The notes beneath the pieces are model-generated. The model did not search any database. It worked only from the letters and a program-made list of their open reading frames with translations, and was not told where the DNA came from. A stretch of 64,000 nt of DNA from Labia minor (lineage: Eukaryota > Arthropoda > Insecta > Dermaptera > Spongiphoridae), in assembly GCA_963082975.1 (NCBI GenBank), contig OY720347.1, forward strand, positions 32,443,398 to 32,507,397, written 5' to 3'. Position numbers and translations under genes: made by a program. How positions within the stretch are numbered: the stretch's first letter is position 1; each line of letters starts with the position of its first letter. Of this stretch, positions 45,661-56,610 are shown piece by piece.

Positions 45661-47089
45661 TGAAGATGAAGAAATGCAACTCTAATATACAAAAATAGAA
45701 TATAGGTAGGGTACAAAGTTTGCCTATCAAGTCTTGCTAAGACCAATAAACTAAAAAAATATGGTAAATTCTGCCTCTCAAATTAAAATATTATATATTT
45801 AATCTTATAATCAATCTTTTATATATTAATAGAAGAAACTATTTTTTTTTATTTATAAAATGTAAAATAAATAATTTTTCAGTAAATTATATTTCGAAAT
45901 TCAGGTATTTAAAAAACCTTGTTATCATAAAATAAATTTGTTACAATTTCCGATAAAAGAAAACATTTTCTTTCCATAGAAAAAAAACTGTCGTTCAACC
46001 CACGATAAATAATACAATACAATGCAACTCAGAAAAAAATAAAGAAAAACATTCTATATACCATTCATAAGGAAATATACGTTATATTTACTAAATACTT
46101 ACGGAGGGGAGCAAACGAGAGATATTAAAGCTTTTGCATCTAATATTCACCTTCATTAGTCTTTTTTTGTTCTTATTGTTGGGGTTGATGATGTTTTTAT
46201 CTGTCATTTATAAAAAAAACAATCCGATTTTCAAAAGAGTTAAAATATATTCTTTATGAGTGTTTTTTTTATTGAAAAATCATTAAAAGAATATACATAA
46301 TCTCCCCTCGCATAGTTCTTTGTCTTTTTCTCTCATTTTGTTTTTTATATTTTTTTTTTTTTTTACTTTAACTTTAATAAATGACCGCCTCTAAGCCCAA
46401 TTTCATTTTAATGGCACCATAAAACTAAATATTGTTTAAATGCACGATTTTTTCTTGAATATACATAATTGTTTTGTGACATAGCAGTGGATTTAAATGA
46501 AAAATAAAAATTAATAATTTAAAGGGAGATGAAATAATGAGATATTTCTGTGAGATGTTATAAGAAATATATATATTTTTATCAATCCATATTTTTAAAA
46601 AGATTAAATGTCAAGAGTTTTTGAGTGAGCATGGTTAAGAATGATTTTTATGGTTATTATTGTTTTGTTATAATTTAAGAAAAAACATTAAGATAGAATT
46701 TACTGCAAGAAATTCTATATATGAATTTATAAAATAAGATTTAAGTTTCAAATATTATAATTATATCTTTTTTTTTGTAATTATTAAATTACATTAATTT
46801 TTTAATTAGAACCAACTATAATCTAAATTTCTAAGTAATATTCAAATATATAAAGCAATCATATAAGCCAATGTGTTATATTGATACAAAATATAAGTTA
46901 TAATGAAGAAGAATCGTTTAGAAAGTTTGAAACCTAGAAGGTAGAATCTCGGTAGCTCAATTTAAAGGGAGGAATGTGGTTGTTGCAGAATTTTTGAGTA
47001 CAATGCTCCAATATAGAGATAGATATATAATAGTGGGGAAACTTAAATAGCTGATTTAGAGGGTTAATAAAACAGAATTAGACAAGATA
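45661..47089. other. AT-rich DNA, nothing recognised
   Basis: No shared repeat or gene-like frame seen. Confidence 0.6.
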
Positions 47090-47400
47090 TAGACAAGGGA
47101 CTTAAGATATCCCCATAAGAAAAATCACAAGGGGCCAAATCCGGTGAACTTGGTAGCCTCTCAAAGATCTTCTTAGTCTTCCAGGAAACTTAACTTGCTG
47201 ATATAGAGAATTAGTAAAACAGAATTTAGTAAAGAAGAAGAAACAGAAAGATGATGAAGTGTTTCCTCAAAATCCCCATCTCAGGTAACGCCGTATGAGC
47301 TGCAGTCCGATCCTGATGGAACCAGATATCGTCTAAATCTCATTCTTTTGAACAGAGCAAAATCTAAGAAGGGGTCTTATTATGAGTGATATCCAAAGTT
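47090..47400 (-). pseudogene. mariner-like (DDE) transposase remnant
   Basis: Minus-strand readings give DDIWFHQDRTAAHTALPEMG (47270-47340), matching the WFQQDGAxAHTA motif around the second catalytic Asp. About 130 bp further on comes LPSSPDLAPCDFSYGDIL (47105-47160), matching SPDLTPCDFFLWGYLK around the third catalytic residue. Frameshifts and stops lie between them. No inverted ends identified. Confidence 0.7.
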
Positions 47401-47589
47401 CCGAAGGGTAAGTAAATATCTAAATTTTCTCAGCTTGCTACATAAGTTTAATAATTTTACAAAATCCATTATTGCAGGTGTAAAAATTTTATGAAGTTTT
47501 CTTTAAAGTGAGTGATAGAAAAGTTTGATAGAATTGCATTTTTAAAATTTCTCTGAAATATATATATATATATTATATGTATATATATA

Positions 47590-48068
47590 TGTAGGGAATT
47601 TCGTTGTCTAGGGGTTGTTTAGCAAAAAATATCTGTTTTGTTTAAATGGTTGCAAAAATATCGTTTTATTGAATAAAGATGAACAAGATAAAAAACAGTG
47701 TAAAAATAAATGAAAATGTAACTTCTTCGTTTCTTGAATACTTCTGGCGATGTACAAAGGACTGTAAAGTGTCGACTGTAAAACTAACTCGAATTGTGCT
47801 GGTGTCCTTTTTAAAAGGAAGTCCAAACAGCTGGAACTCGGTTGCTATTGGTCGGTGGCGTGGAGTGGGAGAATGGCGGCGACGGTGATGGTAGCGCATG
47901 GTGGGGAGGCGGCGACGGCGTCTGGGGCGCTCGCTGCTTGGAGCGGCGTTGAGAGGAAGCACCAACTCCGATGATATTGTGGTTGAGAATGGCTGACTTT
48001 GAGGCAGCAAGATGCGCCAGGCTTTTGATGAGTCGGACGGTGATGAGCCAAAAGGCTCCATTCCCACA
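47590..48068 (-). repeat. 3' LTR of the young element
   Basis: 479 bp, read as identical to 51101-51579. The minus-strand start is TGTGGGAATGG and the end CCCTACA. It contains a GC-rich core (47850-47960) and encodes the last ~130 residues of the Gag-PR frame, which stops at 47666 inside the LTR. Confidence 0.9.
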
Positions 48069-50737
48069 TTCGGCCGTCCTGCGATGTATTCGGCCTCGAA
48101 TACGTTAATCTTCTTTTCCTTATCTCTCCACTTCGCCTTCGTTTTTCGATATTTATCGATTTTTTTCTTCACGTAAAATAGTATATCTTGTGATTTGGAT
48201 AAATCATTTATGCCTGTTTCTAAATTTAAATCCACATTAAAATCTTCATTTTCTTTATTTAAAACACTATCTTCAGTTTCAACTTTACTTGCAGTTTGTG
48301 TTTTATCATTATCGTTAGAACTTTCTTCTTTAATTTCGTCTAATTTTAAAAGGACATTTGCTAAATTTAATTTTGCTTCTTTATTTTCTTCATTTGCTTG
48401 TTTTTCATAAATCACTTTTGCCAATTTTAAAACTTTCCAGGCGAATTTTAAATTAGTAACGTCATCTTCTTCACTGTCTTTCTCACCATCTTCACTTTCA
48501 GGCATTGTTTCATCAAGATAAAACATTTTATCATTGGGATCAATCTCTTCTTCACGAATTGTTTTATTTCGATCTTCTGAAGTGCTTTCATCCTTATCAA
48601 CTTCCATTGATTCATCGTCATTAACTTTATCCTCTTCATTAACTTCACTTTCGGTCTTTTTTTCATTATCAGTCGTTAGAGATTCTTTATCTTCATTCTT
48701 TTCTTCTTTGACTTGCTCTTTATCAGTCTCTCCTTTTTTATTAGATTCTTTCTTTTCAGTCTCTTCTTTTTTATCAGATTGTTTCTTATCAGTCTCTTCT
48801 ATTTTCTCCGATTCTTTCTTTTCAGTTTCTTCTTCTTTTTCAATTACTTCTTTCTTTTCTGGTTCTTCTTCTTTTCCTACCTCCATCTTTTCATTTTCAC
48901 TCTCTTCTTTCTTCTTCTCTTCAGAAGAGGGCTCTTTTTCTTCTTTAACTTCTGGTTTGGTTTCTTCTGCCTTTTTCACATCTTTTTCCTCTTTAGTTGT
49001 TTCTTTTTCTTTTGGTGTTTCATCTTTTTTTTCTATGGATTCATTTACTTTAGCTTCTTTCGTATCAATTTTCTCTGTTTTCTTTTTAGTTTGGGATTCT
49101 GTTATATTGTTTAAAGTGAGTTTTTCACTATCCTCTTCCTGTATCTTGTTTATGTATAGAGAAAGATTCGTCTCTGTTGAACTTTTTATCTCGGTGTTCA
49201 TTATCTCTGTTTCTTCGGTTATCTTCTTTAAAGTTATTCCTTGGGGACTTAATGTTGTTTCAGCTTGTACTAGGAGATCACTACCGATGATGACTGGTTC
49301 ATTTATTACTTCTGACGGGACAACATGAATTGGAACATCATAGCTGGATGAGTCAATTATGATTGGTGTCTGGAAGTATCCTAATGGTTGAATTTTAACT
49401 TTTCCTAGTCCGGTGAACACTTTTTTGGACTCTGTGAGGTCGGGATGGTTTATTTCATGCCATGCCGATTCGCTGACTAATGTTGCACAGGCTCCGGTGT
49501 CGATTAATGCTTTCATATGGTACCCGTTAAGCTGGATGTTTTTATGGTAATTTGTTTCACCATGATATGACACAATGTTGATATTTCTGTTTATGGACTT
49601 TTTCGGGCATTGAGGTGACTTGTGCCCAAATTCGTTGCAACTGAAGCACTTAGTCCCTTTGTCTTTGAATGGACATGTATTTGTCGAGTGTTGTGGGTCC
49701 CCACAATTGAAACATCGTGTTTTTATGACTGGCTTTGTTGATCTGATCTGGTTGGGTTTTTGTTCTTCCTGTCTTCTGGCGGGTGTAACCAATTCTTGAG
49801 GTTTTGTTTTTCTCATTCGAGCGCATATTTTAATTTTGCGCTTGAAAACCTCTAAACTAGATGCATCATGCAAGAACATTTTCTGGTTTGGATCAGGTAT
49901 TCCATTTATGACGTAATCCATCAAGACCTGATCGCTTGCATTTACTTGATTTGCCAATTCTTTCATTCGTAGATAATAAGCAAAGGCGTCTTCATTTTTC
50001 TCTATCATGGAGTTTCCGAGTTGTCTGAAAATGTCCGCTGCGTTAACTTTTTCAGAAAATTCTTTTAGCAGAATACTTTTGAGCTTCTTCCAGGAGTTTA
50101 TATTTTGTTCACTGTCCACCAAAGTTTTTGCTAAGCCTTGAATTGATCGTTTGGCAAGTATCAGCACGTGTCTGTCGTCCAAATCGTAGAGTGAAGCGGC
50201 TTCGTCGATTTCAGTGACCCATTTATTGATTGGATACTTGGTTGATCCATCGTATTTCTTAATTGTTGATTCGATGTCTTGTATTTGGACGTGTCTTCTG
50301 TAGTTGTTATGACTCGGTATAGGTTGTTCGGTTCGTGTGCTTCGAGCCGGAGAATGAACTATTTCCAGTTCTTCTTCTTCTTCTTCTTCTTCATCATCAT
50401 CTTCTTCTTCATCATCATCATCATCTTCGTCCAGTGTACATAACCAAGATAGAATTTTACCTCTAATTAGTTCGTCGCTGTCTTGCTCAGGAAGATTGAG
50501 TATATTAGATGTTTGATGTAGTTGCTTACTGGATAGTTTTTCCGTTAATTCTTCATATTTTTTCTCATATTCTTCAGAACCTTCAACAAAGTTGAACCCT
50601 TCAAAGTTGAGTAGGGTTTTTCTATTGAGGTGGCATGTTGCGTCACCGGTTATTATTGTTTTTAGTCCTTTCAATTCATATGGTTTGGCTTCAATGATGT
50701 TTTTTGCGATTTTTGTAAAATCAACCAATTTCACCAT
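47666..50737 (-). CDS. Gag-protease polyprotein with long acidic/lysine-rich domain (1023 residues)
   Basis: Structural protein of the LTR element. Residues 1-150: N-terminal region with a D/E tract (103-124). 155-310: retrotransposon Gag domain (WVTEIDEAASLY, WKKLKSILLKEF, YVINGIPD). Two CCHC zinc knuckles: C342/C345/H350/C355 and C364/C367/H372/C377. Aspartic protease with LIDTGA (D413) and VIIGSDLL (482-489). Residues about 540-760 are low-complexity E/K/S repeats of KKEETEKKES type, followed by an acidic region. The final ~130 residues come from the LTR and are R/S/P-rich. No RT follows: the E/K-rich region stands where pol would be. The start ATG lies about 360 nt after the 5' LTR. Confidence 0.9.
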   Translation of the reverse strand: MVKLVDFTKIAKNIIEAKPYELKGLKTIITGDATCHLNRKTLLNFEGFNFVEGSEEYEKKYEELTEKLSSKQLHQTSNILNLPEQDSDELIRGKILSWLCTLDEDDDDDEEEDDDEEEEEEEELEIVHSPARSTRTEQPIPSHNNYRRHVQIQDIESTIKKYDGSTKYPINKWVTEIDEAASLYDLDDRHVLILAKRSIQGLAKTLVDSEQNINSWKKLKSILLKEFSEKVNAADIFRQLGNSMIEKNEDAFAYYLRMKELANQVNASDQVLMDYVINGIPDPNQKMFLHDASSLEVFKRKIKICARMRKTKPQELVTPARRQEEQKPNQIRSTKPVIKTRCFNCGDPQHSTNTCPFKDKGTKCFSCNEFGHKSPQCPKKSINRNINIVSYHGETNYHKNIQLNGYHMKALIDTGACATLVSESAWHEINHPDLTESKKVFTGLGKVKIQPLGYFQTPIIIDSSSYDVPIHVVPSEVINEPVIIGSDLLVQAETTLSPQGITLKKITEETEIMNTEIKSSTETNLSLYINKIQEEDSEKLTLNNITESQTKKKTEKIDTKEAKVNESIEKKDETPKEKETTKEEKDVKKAEETKPEVKEEKEPSSEEKKKEESENEKMEVGKEEEPEKKEVIEKEEETEKKESEKIEETDKKQSDKKEETEKKESNKKGETDKEQVKEEKNEDKESLTTDNEKKTESEVNEEDKVNDDESMEVDKDESTSEDRNKTIREEEIDPNDKMFYLDETMPESEDGEKDSEEDDVTNLKFAWKVLKLAKVIYEKQANEENKEAKLNLANVLLKLDEIKEESSNDNDKTQTASKVETEDSVLNKENEDFNVDLNLETGINDLSKSQDILFYVKKKIDKYRKTKAKWRDKEKKINVFEAEYIAGRPNVGMEPFGSSPSDSSKAWRILLPQSQPFSTTISSELVLPLNAAPSSERPRRRRRLPTMRYHHRRRHSPTPRHRPIATEFQLFGLPFKKDTSTIRVSFTVDTLQSFVHRQKYSRNEEVTFSFIFTLFFILFIFIQ

Positions 50738-50801
50738 CTTGAATATATTTTTATTTCTTTAAACTTTACTGTATTAAATCTTGTATTTTCTTTCTTGCTG
50801 A

Positions 50802-51033
50802 TTATTCACAAAAAAAGAATCTTGAAAGTGAATAAGTTTTCAATCTTAAATCTTGTATCGTTTCCTTGACAATTATTCACAAAAATCTTGACAGTAAATA
50901 AATCTTCAATCTTGAATCTTGTATCTTTTTCTTAAGAATTATTCACAAAAATCTTGAAAGTGAATAAGACTTGAATCTTGAATCTTGTATCTTTTCTTGA
51001 AGATTATTCACATAAAATCTTGAGAGTGAATAA
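50802..51033 (-). repeat. four tandem hairpin units in the element leader
   Basis: A unit of about 65-70 bp is repeated four times between PBS and start codon. Each contains TTATTCAC...GTGAATAA (about 50802-50835, 50873-50902, 50939-50967, 51004-51033), able to form an 8-bp stem with a loop holding ATCTTGAAA. The second has one stem mismatch. The position in the untranslated leader suggests an RNA packaging or translation-control role; inference only. Confidence 0.75.
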
Positions 51034-51080
51034 GTCTAGGAATCTTCTTTTGCCCGAACGATAAACGAGTTGTTTTCAAT

Positions 51081-51100
51081 CACGGACTGAGCCTCCAATT
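51081..51100 (-). promoter_or_regulatory. putative primer binding site of the young element
   Basis: Immediately inside the 5' LTR the minus strand reads AATTGGAGGCTCAGTCCGTG. TGG two to three nt after the LTR end is the usual PBS position. I cannot name the matching tRNA. Confidence 0.5.
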
Positions 51101-51579
51101 TGTAGGGAATTTCGTTGTCTAGGGGTTGTTTAGCAAAAAATATCTGTTTTGTTTAAATGGTTGCAAAAATATCGTTTTATTGAATAAAGATGAACAAGAT
51201 AAAAAACAGTGTAAAAATAAATGAAAATGTAACTTCTTCGTTTCTTGAATACTTCTGGCGATGTACAAAGGACTGTAAAGTGTCGACTGTAAAACTAACT
51301 CGAATTGTGCTGGTGTCCTTTTTAAAAGGAAGTCCAAACAGCTGGAACTCGGTTGCTATTGGTCGGTGGCGTGGAGTGGGAGAATGGCGGCGACGGTGAT
51401 GGTAGCGCATGGTGGGGAGGCGGCGACGGCGTCTGGGGCGCTCGCTGCTTGGAGCGGCGTTGAGAGGAAGCACCAACTCCGATGATATTGTGGTTGAGAA
51501 TGGCTGACTTTGAGGCAGCAAGATGCGCCAGGCTTTTGATGAGTCGGACGGTGATGAGCCAAAAGGCTCCATTCCCACA
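51101..51579 (-). repeat. 5' LTR of the young element
   Basis: 479 bp, read as identical to the 3' LTR. The frame that forms the C terminus of Gag-PR is also open here. Confidence 0.9.
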
Positions 51580-52930
51580 TATATATATATAAATTTCATA
51601 TTTACATAAGTAAATATATATATATGAACGATTCATTCATCTCAATACCTTTTCATTACGAGGCTTTTAATAGAAAATTTACATTTTAATTTTCTATAAA
51701 ATTAAATTTAAAATACATTTAAATTCAAATACATACGTATACTTCAATGTATAATTTCATAATAGTATCATATTTTCAATATTGTAATTCATGCTCCTTT
51801 TTTATTTTTTTAGATTTTTTTTTAGGTGAGTTCATATATCACTTTCAAATAATACAATTAGAATAATATAATAAATAAATTTATCTTGAGTTAAGTGGGT
51901 GATCGGATCAATTGTCATGATTTTCAACTGTTTAGATTGATATACAAACTGACACCCATCATCCTGTCTCTTCATTTAGCATTCAAACTATTCCTATCCG
52001 ATTCGGGGTCATTTCATTACATTTAGTAGTTTCAAATTGTGTTGAGGTTTCGTTCTTGGTTGATAACTGTGCTTCCCATCTCTCCTTTTCCACTTGCATT
52101 CCATCCACCAAAACATCAACTCTTCTATTATCTGGTGATTAATTACATCGAATCATGAAACTTTCTAATAATGATATTCCTGTTCAAAGTTTTAGTCTTG
52201 AATCTATCTATCTTTCAAAGAGAAAGAAAAAACTAATAGCATGAAATTAAACATGTATTTATATGTAAATATACTTAGTTAAAATCAAAATTTAATATAG
52301 ATATTAAAAAAATAAAAATTCAATCGATTTTTGGTTAATGAGTAAAAACTAGTTATAACAGTAAAGCTTAAAAAAACAATTAGCAACTTTAACAAAAAAA
52401 AAAAAAAAATTATGTAAAATAGATAAAATAATGTAGCTATTTTTATAGTTAAATGTAATATTTTATCATTATTATTATTAATTGTAAAGGTAAATAATTA
52501 TAATAGATATTATAGGATAGGGTAAATATGTGTTATATTATACTGATCGTTTGAAATATCCAAATGTCTAAATAAAACTTAATTTTAATAAATCAACCAA
52601 GAAAAATATTTAAATATTTAAAAAAATATTCATTAAAATTCAAATCTTTCATATAATTTTTGTTTAATTAATTCAATATTTATTTATTATTAAAAATTAT
52701 TATTATTTTAATAAATGTATATTAAATATTAAATTAATATATAAAATTTAATGTATAAAAGTAGAAATTGAAAATTACATTTTTCTTTTTTTCCCTCTTC
52801 TATTTATTTTATTTTATTTAAAATGAAAAAAAATTCATTTTATTTTTATTTCATTTAAATACCAATTAATCTATTCAAATAATAATAACTAATAAAAAAT
52901 TATAAAGCATATATATTTCTATAGTATATG
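51580..52930. other. AT-rich DNA, nothing recognised
   Basis: 51890-52150 is somewhat GC-richer without a frame. No shared repeat. Confidence 0.55.
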
Positions 52931-53530
52931 GTAAGGGTTCTATACAAAATGGCTCTTGGGAATGTAACATTGACAATGCATTACCTGTATTTATAAATAT
53001 ATTCATATATATGTCTGCAAGCATACATAATCATTTTATCTCGTACATGCTCACACAATGAGAATAAGTGTAATAGAAATTGGCATAACTCTTATAAACA
53101 ATCAACCTTTAGACTTAAAATTCTATTTCACAAACTTTGGTCTGTCTTAATTGCCATACGTGACCCCTTGGTAAGGATTCTATACAAAATGGCTCTTGGG
53201 AATGTAACATTGACAATGCATTACCTGTATTGAAATAATTCGAAATTCACATATATATAACCATAATAATAAATAATAAAATTACACTTGACCTTTTTGG
53301 TTTATTATATAGTTGTAGTCAGGAGTAGAGAGTTATATAGTTGTAGACAGTATTAGAGAGGTAGACAGATAAATAGATAGATAGTTAGTGATTCCTCGAT
53401 ACTCATTTTTAGGTCATTTAAGGATTGTACTTGTATTTAGTTCACAAATAAATATATTTTTCTTTCTTTGATCAAATATTGCCTTTTATTCAACCTTTTA
53501 ATTATCCTCCATCCCAGCGAGTAAGGTAAA
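52931..53530. repeat. 70-bp direct repeat and possible LTR-like region
   Basis: GGTAAGGGTTCTATACAAAA, then TGGCTCTTGGGAATGTAACA and TTGACAATGCATTACCTGTA, occurs at 52931-53000 and again at 53171-53240 with one or two changes. Downstream is GTAGTCAGGAGTAGAGAG..., an AATAAATATATTTTTCTTTC block and ATTATCCTCCATCCCAGCG, an arrangement reminiscent of the R-U5 and primer-site end of a copia-type LTR. No coding region is attached, so this could be a solo or broken LTR. Confidence 0.4.
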
Positions 53531-54371
53531 GACATAATTGGCAAAGGAGGTTATCATAACTATATAAATAATAAAAATAATAATAAATACGTATATATAT
53601 ATATTAAATTTTAATAATGGAATTTGTTTGAAAATTGACAAGAGAGAAAGATTCGACATAATAATGTTTAAGAGAGAAGATGAAAAACGAATTAATTAAA
53701 ATTATATTCCATTCAATTAAATTGTAATATGAATGAAATTTATTGAAATATCTTTATTCATAAATTAAGTATTGATTAAAACTAAAAATAGGATATTATT
53801 ATTATATTCAGTCTGTTCATATCTAATTAAATTCTAATCAATTGTATGCATACTGTCAAAATTTAATTGATTAACTAAGGTTGTCTTAGTCAATTGGTTA
53901 GCCATGTATCTCATTCAAGAAATGTATATATACATATATATTTATAAATAATAAAGATTAGTGAAACATTATTATTACAATCTGTTATATTTCATATTAA
54001 TTTCATCAATATCATTGTGTTCTATTTCATTAACTGAATATTGATATTCCCGTAGATTTTACTAAAATTATAAGGGTGATTTTTATAATAGTGGGATGGA
54101 GTGAAAGATATATTTACAAAAAATGTCTCACAAATGTTTCGCAATTTTTTCGGCACCCAATAAGTGACTTTCTTGTGCTAACAAAAATGAAAATTTTATT
54201 TAAAATGTTAATAAATTTAGATATAAGAATATCTGTTCTAATTATAAAAATAAATGGAATAATAGGTTAGCTTTCATATTATATTTAGCAACCAAAATAA
54301 CAATAAATAGTTACACTATAAAAACTGAGATGTCATACTTCGATAATGAATTATGCTTTGTGCCATTTTTT
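53531..54371. other. AT-rich DNA, nothing recognised
   Basis: A degenerate TCACAAATGTTTCGCAATTT/TTTCGGCACCC word near 54125 weakly resembles the motif at 20676. No gene seen. Confidence 0.5.
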
Positions 54372-55006
54372 ACCAACCGACGATAGTAAGGGAGGTATTG
54401 TTTTCACACCAAATTTCACATGTGGAGATTTTTACATGTCTCCACGAATCATGCATTTTGTTAACAAAAAAAAATATTTTTAACATGATGTCTGTCCGTC
54501 CGTCCCTCCGTCCGTATAGATGTGTACAGCTTGAATGGCTCAACGGATTTTGATAAAAATTGGTATATTTACTTAATGCATCAGTATGATGAATTGATCA
54601 ACTTTTGGTGTATATCCGGAAACTGGAAGTGGTAGTATTAGCGATCGACGGTAGGAAGGGAAGGTTTATTTTCACACCAAATTTTTTTCACATGAAGAGA
54701 TTTTTTAGCTATCACCACGAATCATGCACTTTGTATTGGTTTTATCTTCGAGGAAAATCATCTTTATTAGTTTTTTCTTAATTTAAAATTATATGACGTC
54801 ATCCAGCCATTCATGACGTCACAGCCAGCGCCTCATATATTACATTATAAATAAAATAAAATTAAAAATAATTATTTTATATCCATATCTGTTTTTATTG
54901 CATTAATAGATACATTTAAATGATTTGAAATTATTTCTGTAGCTGGAAATTAATTTATTTCAAACCCTCAGTCGGTTCTGTGCCTGGCCACAGGTCAACT
55001 TATTTC
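54372..55006 (+). mobile_element. HINE-like family B element, copy B9 (complete)
   Basis: It starts ACCAACCGACGATAGTAAGG, with GTCC repeats (54492-54515), the GGTATATTTACTTAATGCAT block, TGGAAGTGGTAGTATTAGCG, and paired TGACGTCA-type words near 54795-54825. The 3' end is CAGTCGGTT, a CTGTG-CCTGGC-CACAG hairpin, then GTCAACTTATT. The hairpin combines features of the B5/B6 and B7 versions. Confidence 0.85.
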
Positions 55007-56436
55007 TAGAAGTTATATAGAATAATAATATTACTCTTTTAATTTAAAAAAAAAACTTCTCTCTACTTTTGCTGCTAAAAATTAACCTTTTCGAATTTAT
55101 GGCACTAACCATATTTTTAGATTCATAGAGATCATATAATTTCACATGATACACACTTTTTGGGATCCATAAATCATTATTAGTTATTTAGATAATTTAA
55201 TTATATTCTTAAAATTATAATCACATCTCTCTAATTATAATAATAGAATGAAAATTATCATCATTTGTTTAATTATAAAATACTTTTGATACTTATTTTG
55301 CAACAAGCTTTTAGATTTAACCAGCACATGACTTTTTTCAACCCTTTTAATCCATATAGGATATTTCATTGGGTCACCACCGTAAGCCGCTTTTATTGTA
55401 TTCAGTAGGTAGGAGGTTCGTTATAAATTGAATAATAATTATTTTAATCTGGCCTACAAGTAAGAAAATAAAAATATTAGTTCTAAAGTCAAGATGATAA
55501 TGAAAATAAAGTTTTTCAAAGGATAATTTTAACGGAAATTATTTCACACAGTAAAGGGACATTAAATATAGTTATAGGCTCAAATTTTGATAAATATAAA
55601 TATATCTACCTATATATTAAATAAAGAAAAATGAAATTCGAATATTTTATTATTTTCAAAAAGTGAATTATTCAATTTAATTAGAGATTTATTATCTCCT
55701 CCTATTCCTACCCCCCCCCCCCGAAATTTATTCGTTTATTTTTTTTCTACAATTACACATATTAAATATATCAACATGTAGAAATTGAGGTCAACCCCAT
55801 AAAATTAATCATCAAGGTAAGTTTTATGTTGTTGAAATCGGGTAAAAACAATTTTCATATATGAAACATATATGAAAGTGTTCTAATAAATGAAAGAGTA
55901 TTTAAAAGCTTTTTATTTTTAATAAAAATGTATTTAATCAATTATTGTATTTTGATTTTTTTTAAAGGGGTTTTATGTAAATAAAGACTTAATAATAATA
56001 ATAATAATAAATACTTATAAATAATAATTTAGTAATATAAATATTTATAGATTTTAAAAATATACATTTTTATTTCAATAAGCCCTACGGCTCATTCCGG
56101 ATGGTTTGCCAATTGAGAAAATTTAATTTAAACAAATACGTTCTTTTTGTATGATTAATAATAAATATATGTATTTGAAAATATAGAATGATATTTATTG
56201 TTATTTTATCGTAGTGAATATAATTTGATGAATTTAAGGTATTCTCAAATAATAATCGCGAAAACGAATATTTAATATTATTTATTATTCATTTTTATTT
56301 CCGATTTTAGCTCAGTTTCTCAGCAAATTGCTGGAACCACATTGGGCTTAAAGAATCTCCTTGAAATATCCCATTTTTATTGAAATTTCTCCGATATCAT
56401 GGCCATTTATTTTTAAATTAATCCTCCAACCATTCA
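55007..56436. other. AT-rich DNA with poly-C
   Basis: Run of about 14 C at 55710-55723; a slightly GC-richer piece near 55370-55420 and 56310-56350. (TAA)n near 55992-56010. No gene seen. Confidence 0.55.
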
Positions 56437-56520
56437 TCTATATATATAAAGGAGAGTGTTTGTATGTATGTATGTATGTATGTAATTTGTTTACTTTTTT
56501 GCTGTCATAGAAACAAACAA
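56437..56520 (+). mobile_element. Helitron-type 5' end fragment
   Basis: A|TCTATATATATAAAGGAGAG then TGTTTGTATGTATG repeats, ATTTGTTTACTTTTTTG and TGTCATAGAAACA match the second 5'-like start inside C2 and C3 (about 27730-27795). After about 85 bp the similarity stops. It begins with TC after A, as Helitron 5' ends do. Confidence 0.5.
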
Positions 56521-56610
56521 AAAAGAAATTTCCTACTTAACCGACACTTTACCGGTAATTTAAAATTATGAACATCAAAAAATAAGAAACGATTTCTATG
56601 AAATTACATC

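Larger units (their letters stand above)
47590..51579 (-). mobile_element. young non-autonomous LTR retrotransposon (Ty3/gypsy type, Gag-PR only)
   Basis: Two 479-bp LTRs that I read as identical (TGTAGGGAATTTCG...CATTCCCACA on the plus strand) enclose about 3 kb with one long minus-strand frame. The flanks are (AT)n, so the target duplication is ambiguous but compatible with TATA. Neither reverse transcriptase, RNase H nor integrase is present. Identical LTRs and an undamaged frame indicate a very recent insertion mobilised in trans. No clear polypurine tract precedes the 3' LTR. Confidence 0.9.

Noticed and set aside
48534..49328. 264-residue serine/phenylalanine-rich open frame on the plus strand
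   Set aside because: It is the antisense shadow of the E/K-rich repeats of the Gag-PR gene; S/F/L-rich composition follows directly from GAA/AAA codons read in reverse.
51177..51599. 140-residue frame inside the 5' LTR as an independent gene
   Set aside because: It is the LTR copy of the C-terminal part of Gag-PR; being in a repeat it needs no separate gene.
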